A stretch of 64,000 bases of DNA from Anaerolineae bacterium (GTDB taxonomy: Bacteria > Chloroflexota > Anaerolineae > Aggregatilineales > J027), in contig WBUL01000005.1 in assembly GCA_008933735.1 (NCBI GenBank), positions 62,001 to 126,000 of the forward strand, given 5' to 3'. Both the position numbers and the translations under genes were made by a program. A model generated the notes under the pieces. The model did no database searches, was not told the DNA's origin, and saw nothing but the letters and a program-made list of their open reading frames with translations. This document shows positions 6,468 through 16,488 of this stretch, in pieces; positions within the stretch are counted from its first letter, which is position 1; every line of letters starts with the position of its first letter.

Positions 6468-7391
6468 ATGTTACGCCAGATTCTACTTTATTTATCACGC
6501 GCAGGCTGGGCAAGGAATGTTGCCGTCAATTGGCGGCTGGCACAGCGGGTGGCGCGTCGATTTGTTGCAGGGGAAACGCTGGAAGATGCTGTCCGGGTGG
6601 TCAGGGAATTAAATGGCCGGGGTATTCTCGCCACGCTGGACTGCCTGGGGGAAAGTGTCAAAAATGTGGAAGATACCCAGGTTGTTGTGAATGCTTATCA
6701 AACAACCCTGAATCGCATCCACACCGAAAAATTGCAGTCCAGTGTGTCCCTCAAGTTAACCCATCTTGGGCTGGACATCAGCGAAGACCTGTGCATTGCA
6801 AATTTGCGACATATCCTGGGTACAGCTAAGCAGAATGGGATTCAGCTTACGATTGATATGGAAGACAGTTCATACACTGACACAACCCTTCGTATCTACC
6901 GCACCCTGCGTGATGAATATGAATTTGACAATGTGGGCACGGTGATTCAGGCCTATCTCCGCCGCAGCGAGGCTGATATGCAGCAGTTGGCCGCCGAGGG
7001 TGCACATGTTCGTCTGTGTAAAGGGGCATATCTTGAACCCCCGGAAGTGGCTTTCGCACACAAATCTGAAGTGGATGCCAATTTCATCAAACTGACCCGC
7101 CAGTTCCTGTCCGCCAACGGTACCTCCTATCTGGCAATTGCTACCCACGACGAAAAGATGATTAGCGCGGCGGAAGAGTTCATAGAGCAGAATCAGGTTC
7201 CGGCAGACCGCTATGAGTTTCAAATGTTGTATGGGATTCGCGCTGAACGGCAGGCTGACCTGGCGGCAAAAGGATTTAAAATGCGGGTGTATGTGCCCTT
7301 TGGTGAGGCCTGGTATCCCTATTTTATGCGGCGTTTAGCTGAACGTCCGGCCAATGTCTGGTTTTTTATCCGAAGTATTTTTCAGCGCTGA
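6468..7391 (+). CDS. Proline dehydrogenase (FAD-dependent, monofunctional)
   Basis: 307 aa, the size of bacterial monofunctional ProDH. It oxidises L-proline to pyrroline-5-carboxylate at the membrane with FAD. The barrel shows the expected motifs: TLDCLGES, SVSLKLTHLGLD, IDMEDSSYTD, VIQAYLRRSE, VRLCKGAYLEP, ATHDE, FQMLYGI and the C-terminal YVPFGEAWYPYFMRRLAER with the substrate-carboxylate arginine pair. No P5C dehydrogenase is adjacent. It converges on the lipoprotein gene with a 3-bp gap. Confidence 0.93.
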   Translation: MLRQILLYLSRAGWARNVAVNWRLAQRVARRFVAGETLEDAVRVVRELNGRGILATLDCLGESVKNVEDTQVVVNAYQTTLNRIHTEKLQSSVSLKLTHLGLDISEDLCIANLRHILGTAKQNGIQLTIDMEDSSYTDTTLRIYRTLRDEYEFDNVGTVIQAYLRRSEADMQQLAAEGAHVRLCKGAYLEPPEVAFAHKSEVDANFIKLTRQFLSANGTSYLAIATHDEKMISAAEEFIEQNQVPADRYEFQMLYGIRAERQADLAAKGFKMRVYVPFGEAWYPYFMRRLAERPANVWFFIRSIFQR

Positions 7392-7394
7392 TGT

Positions 7395-8705
7395 TCATTC
7401 GGATGCTTCAGGCGTGCTGGTGGGGCGGGGGAAAGGCTGGTCGTCCGGTATCCAGACTTCAAGACTTTCGAGGCGGCAGGTGGCAGGAATTTCTTCCGCG
7501 TAACAGTAAAACGCGATGCGCCCATTGTTATACGCATCGTCATTGACGCTGGCGATTGCAGTGCCGTTGATAAACAGGGTGTATTCGTTTCCGTTCAGGT
7601 GCACTTCAACCAGATTTGCCTGCCCGCCGGGATTAATCGCTGCGGCGGCTGTCCAGGGGATCAGCTCAATATCGCGGTTCTGGTAGCGCATAATGCGGTA
7701 CTGACCGAGGTGGTTCAGCGCAAAAGACAGAAAATGATTGCCATCCAGATAATGCAGCCAGAGGCCCAGACTGCCGATGGTGCCTGGCTGCACCAGCCGA
7801 ATCCGGGCTCGGACAATGTAATCATCAAAAAACAGATCCTGGATGCTGCCCCAGGAAATCACTGATTGGGTTTCTTCATCCAGTTTCAGCAAATCCACTT
7901 CGTAGGACAGGTTATTGAGTTCGACAACATATTCCTCCTCCCGATCCACAAACCATCGGAGCTCGCTCCGATTCCCCGCAAATGTTTCATCAATGACTTT
8001 GCGATAGCCAGGGTAGCTGTCAAGAGGTGTAGGGGTGAGGGCATCAGGTGAATTTGTGGCCGTGGTTTCGCTGCGACTCAGGGTGTAATTTAACTGAAAT
8101 CCTCCGTCGGGTGACCCAAGATGGTGTGCCCCTATGTCCTGCGACGGGGATAAGGTGATCGCGGTTTCCCCGACAATTTCAATTTCCCCGAACCATTGCA
8201 GCATCGCATGATCGGCGCTGGCGACGACCGCTGCTGAGGGCGACCGCGCTGGTAGAATCCCGCCGGCGAACAAACGGTTAAAGACCGTTGCCAGTTCTGC
8301 TGTGATTTCTGACATGCCGATTTTTTCCGCCACCGGGTAGGCTTGATGACGTAGCGCCAGCACCCATAACCCGACAGTTGCGGCTGAGGTTTCCAGTTGA
8401 AGTGGGTACTCTCCCAGATCAAAGGTCGTATCTGCAACTCCCGGCTGATTGGAAGGATACAGCACATACGCGACATTGCCCCGCCCATCGGCCAGCACCG
8501 CCAGAACCTGCGTTTCCGCAGAGTCCGCCAGCAGTACCAACTCATTCAACGTAACGGTCAGCAGATTTTCGCCGGAAAGCGCCGTGTAGACTGCTTCGTG
8601 TTCCTGCGGACGGGTTGGCGTTGCAGTAGGGCGGGCCGTGTCCTCAAACGCGGAACACGCCGCCAGACCGCATGTAAGCAGAATTAAGCACCAGAGGTTT
8701 CGCAT
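7395..8705 (-). CDS. Lipoprotein with C-terminal concanavalin-like (LamG/DUF1080-type) domain
   Basis: 436 aa. Signal peptide with lipobox L-A-A-C (Cys17), then a Thr/Pro linker (TARPTATPTRP). The first half resembles a scaffold of short strands with no family I recognise. The C-terminal ~190 residues (DETFAGNRSELRW...FFDDYIVRARIRL...SLGLWLHYLDGNHFLSFAL...VEVHLNGNEYTLFINGTAIA) have the pattern of a jelly-roll sugar-binding/LamG or 3-keto-disaccharide hydrolase-like fold. Probably surface-exposed. A TATAAT lies 6 bases before the ATG and no Shine-Dalgarno is visible, so the mRNA may be leaderless. Confidence 0.65.
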   Translation of the reverse strand: MRNLWCLILLTCGLAACSAFEDTARPTATPTRPQEHEAVYTALSGENLLTVTLNELVLLADSAETQVLAVLADGRGNVAYVLYPSNQPGVADTTFDLGEYPLQLETSAATVGLWVLALRHQAYPVAEKIGMSEITAELATVFNRLFAGGILPARSPSAAVVASADHAMLQWFGEIEIVGETAITLSPSQDIGAHHLGSPDGGFQLNYTLSRSETTATNSPDALTPTPLDSYPGYRKVIDETFAGNRSELRWFVDREEEYVVELNNLSYEVDLLKLDEETQSVISWGSIQDLFFDDYIVRARIRLVQPGTIGSLGLWLHYLDGNHFLSFALNHLGQYRIMRYQNRDIELIPWTAAAAINPGGQANLVEVHLNGNEYTLFINGTAIASVNDDAYNNGRIAFYCYAEEIPATCRLESLEVWIPDDQPFPRPTSTPEASE

Positions 8706-8711
8706 GAGAGG

Positions 8712-8752
8712 ATTATACAGGACTGTCAGTCAAAAATTAAATCCGTTACAAT
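8712..8752. promoter_or_regulatory. Divergent -10 elements giving near-leaderless starts
   Basis: Minus strand TATAAT (8712-8717) ends 6 bases before the lipoprotein ATG at 8705. Plus strand TACAAT (8747-8752) ends 10 bases before the ATG at 8763. The -35 regions are weak on both sides. Neither gene shows a Shine-Dalgarno. Confidence 0.45.
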
Positions 8753-8762
8753 TCGCGCCGCT

Positions 8763-11700
8763 ATGAAACGACTTTTCTTTTTTGTCGCCCTGGGTGTTGG
8801 CGCTGGTGGGGCGCTGCCATTGTTTTCGGACGCCGGATTTTTGACGACCCGTGCTGGTGGCGACAGCCCATTTAATCTGTTCCGCCTGCATCAGCTTTAT
8901 ACAGCCCTGCAAGATGGAGTTTTTCCGGTACGCTGGATGCCGGATGCGGTTTTTGGGTTGGGTTATCCGTTTTTTAATTTTTACGCCGCGCTGCCGTATT
9001 ATTTCGCGGCGGCTTTTAAAGCGATGGGTTTTTCCTATGTGCTGAGTCTGAAACTGGTTGTGCTGTTTGGCTTCATGGTTGCATCGGGCGGCATGTACGG
9101 TTGGATGAAAGCCATCACAAAGCATGAGCATACGGCGCTGCTGGCTGCCGCCGCTTACACCTTTGCTCCATATCATTTAGTGAACATTTATGTTCGTGGT
9201 GATTCGCTCAGCGAGTTCTGGGCGATGGCCTGGTATCCCGTGATCCTGTGGGCGATGCACGCCGCCGCACAGAATCCGACTCGCCGCCATATTGCCGGAG
9301 TCGCGCTGGCGTATGGGGCATTGGTTGTGACCCACAATATCTCCGCGCTGATTTTTTCCCCATTTGTTGTGTTATATGGCTGCCTGCTGGTGTTCCAATC
9401 CGGAACACGGCTTAAAACGCTGCTTGTTGTGGGTGGATCAGGGGTGTTGGGTCTGGCGCTGGCTGCCTGGTTCTGGATTCCTGCAATTACGGAACAGGAC
9501 ACGGTTCAACTGGAAGACCAGACGACAGGTTATTTTTTCTACGGCAACCACTTCCTTGAAGAAAATCTCATTCAAGGGGAGTTTGCTCACGATTACAATG
9601 CGGTTGGCACGGCTGCGAATCCATTCAGCATGGGCCTGACACAGGCAGTATTGATCGGGGGTGGGCTGCTGGCGCTGTTGATTCATCTGCTGAAAAAACG
9701 TCAGTGGTGGCAGGATGGTTTCTTGCTGGTTGGTCTGCTTTTAACAACCTTCATGATGACGCCCAGTTCGCAAAGAGTCTGGGAATTGCTGCCCCTGCTT
9801 CCATTAGTGCAGTTCCCCTGGCGGTTTCTGGCGATTCAGGCGCTTTTTGGGGGGGCGGTGATTGGCTTCCTGGTCAATTTTTCTTCTTTGTACGGGGTAT
9901 CGAGGGCGGGTCTGTTCATCTCAGGAATTCTGGGTGTCATTCTGGCTGCTGCCGCGCTCGGAAGGCTCAAAACCGATTTTATGCCAATCACCGATCAAGA
10001 TGTAACTGTTGAGCGTTTGTACTGGTATGAATCCTTTACGGGTAACCTCGGTACGACAATCCGGGCGGAGTACTTGCCTGTAAGCGCGACTCCCCGTCCA
10101 ACGACTTCAGATTATCTGCTTCAGCGTCCGCCGCACGCGAAGTTTTTGTCGGGGACAGGAGCTGGTCAGCAAACGCGGCACAGTGCGTCTCGTCAGACAT
10201 GGGATATTGACGTGACCAGCGACCACGCCCAGATAACACTGCCCCTGCTGTACTGGCCGGGCTGGAAAGTTATGGACAGCGGCGAGGAAATAAGTGTCAG
10301 TGCGGTAGAGGGTCTGGGTACAATTCAAGTTGACCTCCCACAGGGGCGGCATACCCTTGAACTCAAGTTTACCCGCACACCCCGCCGCCTTCTGGCAGAA
10401 CTCGTCTCTCTGGCAGCGCTGATCACAGTGGCCGTTGTATCCGCCCCAAAGCGCCCCATTGCTGTCAATTTTTCCGGCCAGGAAATCGAAAAAGTGGCGG
10501 TGGTGCTGGCAGTGTTTTTTCTGGTCTTCGTGGCATTGCGTGTCACTACCGAGGATTCTGACACCCCCCACATCATCAGCGCAGATTTTGCCCAATCAAG
10601 CTACTTTCATTCCAACGATATTCCTTATGAAAACGGCATGAGTCTGAAAAGCGTGGATTACCGCCTGGACGGATCAGAGTTTTTTTACAATTTTGTGTGG
10701 GGCAACCCTCAAGTAGTGACTGGTCGTCTGGATATTGCCTCCCCTTTGCCCGTGTATTTTCTCGGTGGTCCGATCTTTCCGGTAGCGATTGAAGCGTTGG
10801 AGTCAGGTGAGCTGGGCGGCAGCAAAACACTTCGCAACATGACACCGGGGGTATATTTTCCGCGTTTGCTGTTGTTTGAGCCGGAGCGTGCCACCACTCA
10901 GGATACGCCGCGCATCAGCCCACTAACCCATCATGGCGTGGGGCGAGGAGATATTTATCTGGCGCCTGTAATTGTGCGCCCAAACGCTAGAGTCGTGGAA
11001 AATTCAGAGCAGAGCGTGACTCTGGGGACACTGAAACTGCTGGCAGCAACCACGCGCGGCGACTCAGAATACCTGCATATTGTTCTGTGGTGGGAAACGC
11101 TGGCAGAAGTGCCGATGAATTACGGCGTTGACGTACAGATGCTGGATGTCAACGGGACACAGTGGGCACGCTTCAATGCATTGGTCGGTGGGGCGGGGAT
11201 GTACCCTACTTCCTTGTGGCGGGCGGGAGAAATTATTCCGGACAATTACCGCCTGCCGCTGCCTTATGGCATTCCGCCAGGAGAATATCAACTGCGTCTC
11301 AATCTCTATCATCCTGTGACGCTGGAATCCTTGTATCAGGCGGATATTCCGGCGGTGCAGCAAACGTATGTTTCTGAATATACCTGCCCCCTGCCGCAGA
11401 ACAGCCCCTATCACGATAACCTGCGAGTGAATGAATTGATTGTGTCGGCCAGTGTAAAAGTGGGGGGAAAATTGGCTGTGGATATGGTGTGGAGTGCCGC
11501 CACGCCGCCGCAGGACAATTATCAACTAGTATGGACGCTGCGAAATGAAGCCGGGACAGCCTGGGAAAATCAGACCACTCTCGCGCCTGGCTCAGAAGCG
11601 ACTGCCTGGCGAACAGATAGTGAATGCGGCGCTTATATCTGGGCCTACCATCGCATGGACATACCCGAATCCCTTGTGCCCGGTGTATATACACTGACGA

Positions 11701-11774
11701 TGCAGCTTCTTTCCGAAAATGGTAGCCCGCTGGTTGATATTTTTGAAGCGGCGCAGGTTGAGGTCACGCCATGA
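8763..11774 (+). CDS. Large GT-C-type membrane protein (6-pyruvoyl-tetrahydropterin synthase-related family)
   Basis: 1003 aa. The N-terminal ~400 residues hold about ten membrane spans. The first loop carries TRAGGDSPFNLFRLHQL and FPVRWMPDAVFGLGYPFFNF, a signature of the PTPS-related integral membrane family, with an acidic residue where GT-C transferases bind the lipid-phosphate sugar. Residues ~410-540 are extracytoplasmic, ~550-605 two further spans, and the rest (~400 aa) is an outside beta-rich region including HIVLWWETLAEVPMNYGVDV, like the C-terminal modules of its neighbours. Likely transfers sugar from a polyprenyl carrier outside the membrane. ATGA overlap with the next gene. Confidence 0.7.
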   Translation: MKRLFFFVALGVGAGGALPLFSDAGFLTTRAGGDSPFNLFRLHQLYTALQDGVFPVRWMPDAVFGLGYPFFNFYAALPYYFAAAFKAMGFSYVLSLKLVVLFGFMVASGGMYGWMKAITKHEHTALLAAAAYTFAPYHLVNIYVRGDSLSEFWAMAWYPVILWAMHAAAQNPTRRHIAGVALAYGALVVTHNISALIFSPFVVLYGCLLVFQSGTRLKTLLVVGGSGVLGLALAAWFWIPAITEQDTVQLEDQTTGYFFYGNHFLEENLIQGEFAHDYNAVGTAANPFSMGLTQAVLIGGGLLALLIHLLKKRQWWQDGFLLVGLLLTTFMMTPSSQRVWELLPLLPLVQFPWRFLAIQALFGGAVIGFLVNFSSLYGVSRAGLFISGILGVILAAAALGRLKTDFMPITDQDVTVERLYWYESFTGNLGTTIRAEYLPVSATPRPTTSDYLLQRPPHAKFLSGTGAGQQTRHSASRQTWDIDVTSDHAQITLPLLYWPGWKVMDSGEEISVSAVEGLGTIQVDLPQGRHTLELKFTRTPRRLLAELVSLAALITVAVVSAPKRPIAVNFSGQEIEKVAVVLAVFFLVFVALRVTTEDSDTPHIISADFAQSSYFHSNDIPYENGMSLKSVDYRLDGSEFFYNFVWGNPQVVTGRLDIASPLPVYFLGGPIFPVAIEALESGELGGSKTLRNMTPGVYFPRLLLFEPERATTQDTPRISPLTHHGVGRGDIYLAPVIVRPNARVVENSEQSVTLGTLKLLAATTRGDSEYLHIVLWWETLAEVPMNYGVDVQMLDVNGTQWARFNALVGGAGMYPTSLWRAGEIIPDNYRLPLPYGIPPGEYQLRLNLYHPVTLESLYQADIPAVQQTYVSEYTCPLPQNSPYHDNLRVNELIVSASVKVGGKLAVDMVWSAATPPQDNYQLVWTLRNEAGTAWENQTTLAPGSEATAWRTDSECGAYIWAYHRMDIPESLVPGVYTLTMQLLSENGSPLVDIFEAAQVEVTP

Positions 11775-14443
11775 AAGTGCGCCTGCGTGCCATTCTGGGG
11801 ATTCTCTGTGGATTAACGCTGGCTCGCCTCTGGGTTGATTTTTTTGCCCCGGATTGGCTGGCGGTTCTGGTTTTTGCAGGAGGCGTTGCCCTCGGTTGGC
11901 ATTGGCCACGCCCACGCTGGACATTTTTCGGCCTGCTTATTTATCTGGCTAGCCCATTTCCACTGCCCCATCTGGCGATCATGGGGGTTTCACTGGCGGC
12001 GATGGGATGGATCATTCCCTTTTCAGAGATGGTGGGTCGAGGATTTAGCGGCGGCGGCACTTTTTTCCTGTTTATATTGACGCTTTCCCCTGGGCTTCTA
12101 CCCGCCGACGCAGGTGAATTTCAGGTGGTGGCGGCGGAATGGGGGGTCGCGCATCCGCCCGGTTATCCTCTCTACACGCTGCTGGCAGGTTTCACCGCAC
12201 ATCTTGTCCCATTGGGAACGATGGCCTGGCGGGTGAATCTGTTTTCGGCGCTGGTCGGTGCCGCCACAGTCTCGGTAGTGGCATCTATGGTTCAGCGGGA
12301 AACGGGTAAATACTGGGCAGGATTGCTGGCAGGGCTCACGCTGGCGGTCAGCACGACATTCTGGATGACTTCCACCCAGGCGAGCATCCGACCCATGTCG
12401 GCATTCTTTACAGCACTGATGGCCGAAGCGGTTCTGGCGTATCGTACTGGTTCAACACGGCAGCAGAGGGCCGCGTTGATTCGTTTTGGAATCGCTGCCG
12501 GATTGGGGGTGACCCATCACGGCTCACTGCTTTTTATCGGGCTGGCACTCGGTATTTTTGTCGTTAATCTCAAAAACCGGAAACAATGGCCGCTGCTGTT
12601 CGGTGCGGCGCTGGTTGGGGTTTTGCCCTGGCTGTATCTGGTAATCCGCGCTGATGGTTTCCTTGCCCCCATTAACTTAGATACATGGGACGGATTCTGG
12701 AATCATGTGCTGGCGCGGGGTTTCGCCAGTGATATGTTTGCTTATATTGACCCGTCCTACTGGTCAGAGCGCTTCCAGGTGATGACCCAGGTAATCCTAT
12801 TGCAGTGGCATGTCTGGATCGTAGTGCTGGCGATGATCAGTCTGGTATGGACATTATGGCAGGATAAACGCTCCGGGTTGGCGCTGGGTCTCGCCTTTTT
12901 GACTCATACCCTCGTTGTCGGCACATACCGCGCTCCCCAAACGGTCGAATATGCCGTGCCCACCTATGTGATTTTAGCTGTTTCTATCGGCTGTTTTGTG
13001 GGAGGAATGCGAACTAAGTCACAACAACTGATTCTTGGAGCGCTGGTTTTAGGCGGGATTCTGTTCAGTTTTCAAACCGGATGGGTAACGATACGGCGTC
13101 TGGCAGTCCGGGAGGAAGCCCGTGACTCCGCGCTGGCGACGCTGGCACAATCTCCGGACGGGGGACTCATTCTGGCAAACTGGCATCGTGCCACCCCATT
13201 GTGGTATTTGCAGCGTGTCGAAAATCAACGCCAGGATGTCGAAATTCGATACGTGAATCCGGAAGGCAGTCTCACGCCTATGCAGCGCTGGAGGAATCTC
13301 ATCCAGGAAACCGTTAAGCAGCACCCTGTTGTGGTTACTCAGATTTTTACCGAAGCCTACCGCGATTTACCCTATACCTTTGAAAATGAACGTATTTTGC
13401 CTATGCCGAGTCCTATGCTAGCGACAGAAGACGCCCTCGATTTTGGTCCACTTTCCCTGGTTGAGAAGGGAAACTTTGATCAAAGTGCGGCGGCTGGCGA
13501 AACCATTCGTATTGAATTGACGTGGAATGTAGCAATTGTTCCCAACGACATTTCGACTTTTGTCCACGTAGGTGCGTCTGACCAACCGCCAATCGCGCAG
13601 GTGGATATTCCCCTGCAAATGAACGCGGCGGGCAGTATTCGACAGTTTTACGATCTTCAACTGCCTATCACCGCGCCGCCCGGAGAATGGCCGTTATGGA
13701 CAGGTGCCTATACATCGGATGGAAATTTGCAGGCGGCGGACGGGCAGAAAAGAATTTTGTTAAGCACACTCCTGATTCATCCCGCCCGGTTTCCTGCCCC
13801 TACACAGCATCCCATTTTCCGCGAGATGGGCGCGGCAAGGCTGTACGGATGGGATTATGATGATTCGGTGGCCGGAGACATGCGGTTGTATCTTCACTGG
13901 GAACTGCGTGAAGAAGATCAAAACTATGATGTGAGTATTACTGACATAGAGGGTGGCCTCTGGTCAGAGGCCCATGCTGAGACCCGCAATCAAACGGGGT
14001 ACTGGACGAGCGTTCATCAACTGCCCCCGTCCATCGCTCAAGGCGGGGTGACCGTCAGAATGGATGGTCACGAGATCAGGATTCCGGCGGCAGATGGCGG
14101 CGAGCGTTATGTTTTATTTGGTCATGTCGCTGCGCTGGTGGACTGGCAGGTTGATTTTGAAGGTGATGAGGCGGCTGTTACCGTGACCCTGCTGCCGTTC
14201 GGGGCGACTTTTGAGGATATTCAGATTCAACTTTCCACCTCTGAGACCTACGATTTCACACCCGTGAGCGGCTCAATCCCGTCGTTTAAGTGGGCATATA
14301 ATCGTAGATTAACCAGCCGCCAGACTCTTCCAGTTGTTATGCAGGTGCAGGAAATTCGTTTTTTGCTGTATGACGGCTTCACGGGACGAGTAGTGCCCAT
14401 ACTGGACGGGCGGGTTGGCGGTGTTTTATTGACCCTGCCGTGA
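11771..14443 (+). CDS. DUF2723 membrane protein (protein O-mannosyltransferase-like)
   Basis: 890 aa. Starts in an ATGA overlap with the previous gene, so the two are translationally coupled. The DUF2723 core is recognisable: LLPADAGEFQVVAAEWGVAH followed by PPGYPLYTLLAGF, and ASIRPMSAFFTALMAEAVLA; the D-x-G-E pair is the likely GT-C catalytic/metal region. About 12 spans occupy residues ~1-455. The remaining ~430 residues are outside, with two beta-sandwich-like stretches (IRIELTWNVAIVPNDISTFV; MRLYLHWELREEDQNY). A role in envelope glycan or glycoprotein assembly is inferred. Confidence 0.75.
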   Translation: MKVRLRAILGILCGLTLARLWVDFFAPDWLAVLVFAGGVALGWHWPRPRWTFFGLLIYLASPFPLPHLAIMGVSLAAMGWIIPFSEMVGRGFSGGGTFFLFILTLSPGLLPADAGEFQVVAAEWGVAHPPGYPLYTLLAGFTAHLVPLGTMAWRVNLFSALVGAATVSVVASMVQRETGKYWAGLLAGLTLAVSTTFWMTSTQASIRPMSAFFTALMAEAVLAYRTGSTRQQRAALIRFGIAAGLGVTHHGSLLFIGLALGIFVVNLKNRKQWPLLFGAALVGVLPWLYLVIRADGFLAPINLDTWDGFWNHVLARGFASDMFAYIDPSYWSERFQVMTQVILLQWHVWIVVLAMISLVWTLWQDKRSGLALGLAFLTHTLVVGTYRAPQTVEYAVPTYVILAVSIGCFVGGMRTKSQQLILGALVLGGILFSFQTGWVTIRRLAVREEARDSALATLAQSPDGGLILANWHRATPLWYLQRVENQRQDVEIRYVNPEGSLTPMQRWRNLIQETVKQHPVVVTQIFTEAYRDLPYTFENERILPMPSPMLATEDALDFGPLSLVEKGNFDQSAAAGETIRIELTWNVAIVPNDISTFVHVGASDQPPIAQVDIPLQMNAAGSIRQFYDLQLPITAPPGEWPLWTGAYTSDGNLQAADGQKRILLSTLLIHPARFPAPTQHPIFREMGAARLYGWDYDDSVAGDMRLYLHWELREEDQNYDVSITDIEGGLWSEAHAETRNQTGYWTSVHQLPPSIAQGGVTVRMDGHEIRIPAADGGERYVLFGHVAALVDWQVDFEGDEAAVTVTLLPFGATFEDIQIQLSTSETYDFTPVSGSIPSFKWAYNRRLTSRQTLPVVMQVQEIRFLLYDGFTGRVVPILDGRVGGVLLTLP

Positions 14444-14459
14444 CATAGGGTGTTCGTGC

Positions 14460-14487
14460 TTGTGCGACGACCTCAAATCCCTATAAT
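14460..14487 (+). promoter_or_regulatory. Promoter giving a near-leaderless start
   Basis: TTGTGC (14460-14465), 16-bp spacer, perfect TATAAT (14482-14487) ending 9 bases before the ATG at 14497. No Shine-Dalgarno is present in the remaining leader. Confidence 0.5.
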
Positions 14488-14496
14488 TGCGACCCC

Positions 14497-16440
14497 ATGA
14501 AGATGACACAAACCGAATGGAAACAATGGGTGCTGGTGGGGGTGCTGCTCCTGGGAGCGGGGCTGCGAATCATCGGGATGGCCTGGGGGCTGCCATACCA
14601 GCTTGAACCCGACGAACCCTCTATTTTCATCAATGCATGGGAACGAGCGACGGCAGGGACACCCTCCCTGATGCGGGAGTATCCGCCGCTTTATCCAATC
14701 CTGCTCAGTTGGGAACGCCACGCAATTAATCTTGCTTTTGGGGCAGATACGGCCCAGGTGATTTTTTTCTTTTTTGGGCGTTACACCAGTGTCTTAATCA
14801 GCGTGCTGGCGCTGGCGATGGCCTATCGGGTGGGTCAAACCATCAGCGGTTTTTACACTGGATTAGCCTTCATGCTGTTCCTGACGGTGGAACCGACTGT
14901 CGCGCTGGAAATGGGCTGGATTATCAAAGCGGATAACCCTGCCTGGCTGCTGACCCTGTGCAGTTTATGGGCGGCAGTCCTGGCGCTGCAAAAACGCTCC
15001 TGGTTCTGGTTGGGAGCAGCGGCGTTTTCAGGAATACTGGCGACCCTTGCCAAGTACAACATGGCGCTGGTGTTTATTGCGGTTGTGTACGCAGGCTGGT
15101 ATCTGCTGGTGGGCAGGCGCAAGCTGCTGATGTGGCTCATTCCGGTGCTCATTCTGGTCGGGATTGCCAGCACGCGCACCCTGATTCGCAACACCTGGCA
15201 AAGTGATATTACGCCGTATTTTGCTAACTGCCAGTTAGGGGTTGATCTGGCAAATCAGGCTCAGATTGATGAACCGTCGGGGTGCAACCTGTTTTTAACC
15301 CTGCAAAAACACATTTATCCTTTTTACCAGCGCGACAATTTCCTTGATGAAAATACGTGGCTGACCTTCCAATATCTTGGGGATGAGATCATCCATATTT
15401 TTGGTAGCTGGCGGTTGGTGGTGGGTGGACTCCTGCTGGGGGTGTGGCTGGTCTACGTCTGGAGGGAAGACAAACAGCCCGTCTGGATGTTAACAGTGAT
15501 GATCCTGAGTTCGCTGCTGCTGTTTTCCATGTTTGAAATTCAACATCCGATTCGCCAGTATTACCTGCTGATTCTGGCATTGGCACTGCTGCTGGCTATC
15601 GCGCTGGGCAAAATCGGAGAAAAAAGCAAACCTCTCTATGCCGGGCTGCTGATCCTGCTGTTTGTTCCCTATCTGATGACTGCCGCTGAGCGCCGACTTG
15701 ATCTGCGTAAAACCGATTCACGCGAAGCCACCGCCAATTACCTGCTGGACAATGCCCCCCCTGGCGCAGCGATTTTAGTTGAATACGACAAGGTAGAATT
15801 CACCCAGCAGTATGGTGGTTTTCCACAGTACGACAATTATTTCAATGTGATTGCCTTGCAAAGCATCTATGAAAAGCAAGTCGATCAACTGGCGGAGCAG
15901 GGGATCGCGTATGTCGTCCTGGATTCACGTTCGGGCAATCGCGGCGGTTATTATGCCGATCCTGAGCGCTTTCCCGCTGACCAGTATCAATTGGTGGTAG
16001 AATTCAGCGGGGATGCCTACGCCGGGCCAGATCGTAAAATTTACCGCACCTTCCGGCCTCAATATGAAACCAACATTCAATTTGACCACGTGGCGACACT
16101 GATGGGTTATGACCAGACCCTTGAAGGTCAAACGCTGCGCCTGACCCTGTACTGGCAGTCGCTGGGGCGCGAGATGCCGGATTACAGCGTATTTGTCCAT
16201 TTTATCGACGCGAAAACAGGCGAACCTGCCCTGACCAGAGATGCTCCCCCCGATCCTAATACGCGGTGGTGGACGGAAAAACAGTGGATTTTTGACCGCC
16301 GCGTGCTTTCTTTGGCGGAACTCCCCCCCGGCACCTATTTTATCCGGTTGGGGTTTTATGAACCGGTGTCCGGCCAGCGGATTTTTGTTGAAAACGGCGC
16401 GGACTTTATCGACCTTGCCCCGTTTGACCTCCCTGAATAG
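14497..16440 (+). CDS. Glycosyltransferase family 39-like membrane protein
   Basis: 647 aa. GT-C fold: ~11 spans in residues 1-405, with the catalytic-type loop QLEPDEPSIFINAWERA after span 1 and YPPLYPILLSWERHAINLAF before span 2, as in ArnT/PMT proteins. Residues ~405-510 form a soluble domain (REATANYLLDNAPPGAAILV). The C-terminal ~120 residues (TLRLTLYWQSLGREMPDYSV, TGEP, LPPGTYFIRLGFYEP) are a beta-sandwich repeated in the protein at 22058. It likely moves sugars from polyprenyl phosphate to an envelope acceptor. Confidence 0.75.
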   Translation: MKMTQTEWKQWVLVGVLLLGAGLRIIGMAWGLPYQLEPDEPSIFINAWERATAGTPSLMREYPPLYPILLSWERHAINLAFGADTAQVIFFFFGRYTSVLISVLALAMAYRVGQTISGFYTGLAFMLFLTVEPTVALEMGWIIKADNPAWLLTLCSLWAAVLALQKRSWFWLGAAAFSGILATLAKYNMALVFIAVVYAGWYLLVGRRKLLMWLIPVLILVGIASTRTLIRNTWQSDITPYFANCQLGVDLANQAQIDEPSGCNLFLTLQKHIYPFYQRDNFLDENTWLTFQYLGDEIIHIFGSWRLVVGGLLLGVWLVYVWREDKQPVWMLTVMILSSLLLFSMFEIQHPIRQYYLLILALALLLAIALGKIGEKSKPLYAGLLILLFVPYLMTAAERRLDLRKTDSREATANYLLDNAPPGAAILVEYDKVEFTQQYGGFPQYDNYFNVIALQSIYEKQVDQLAEQGIAYVVLDSRSGNRGGYYADPERFPADQYQLVVEFSGDAYAGPDRKIYRTFRPQYETNIQFDHVATLMGYDQTLEGQTLRLTLYWQSLGREMPDYSVFVHFIDAKTGEPALTRDAPPDPNTRWWTEKQWIFDRRVLSLAELPPGTYFIRLGFYEPVSGQRIFVENGADFIDLAPFDLPE

Positions 16441-16488
16441 ATTGCCCGTTTCTGCAATTATCGTTATTCTTATAGGGCAGGGAATCAG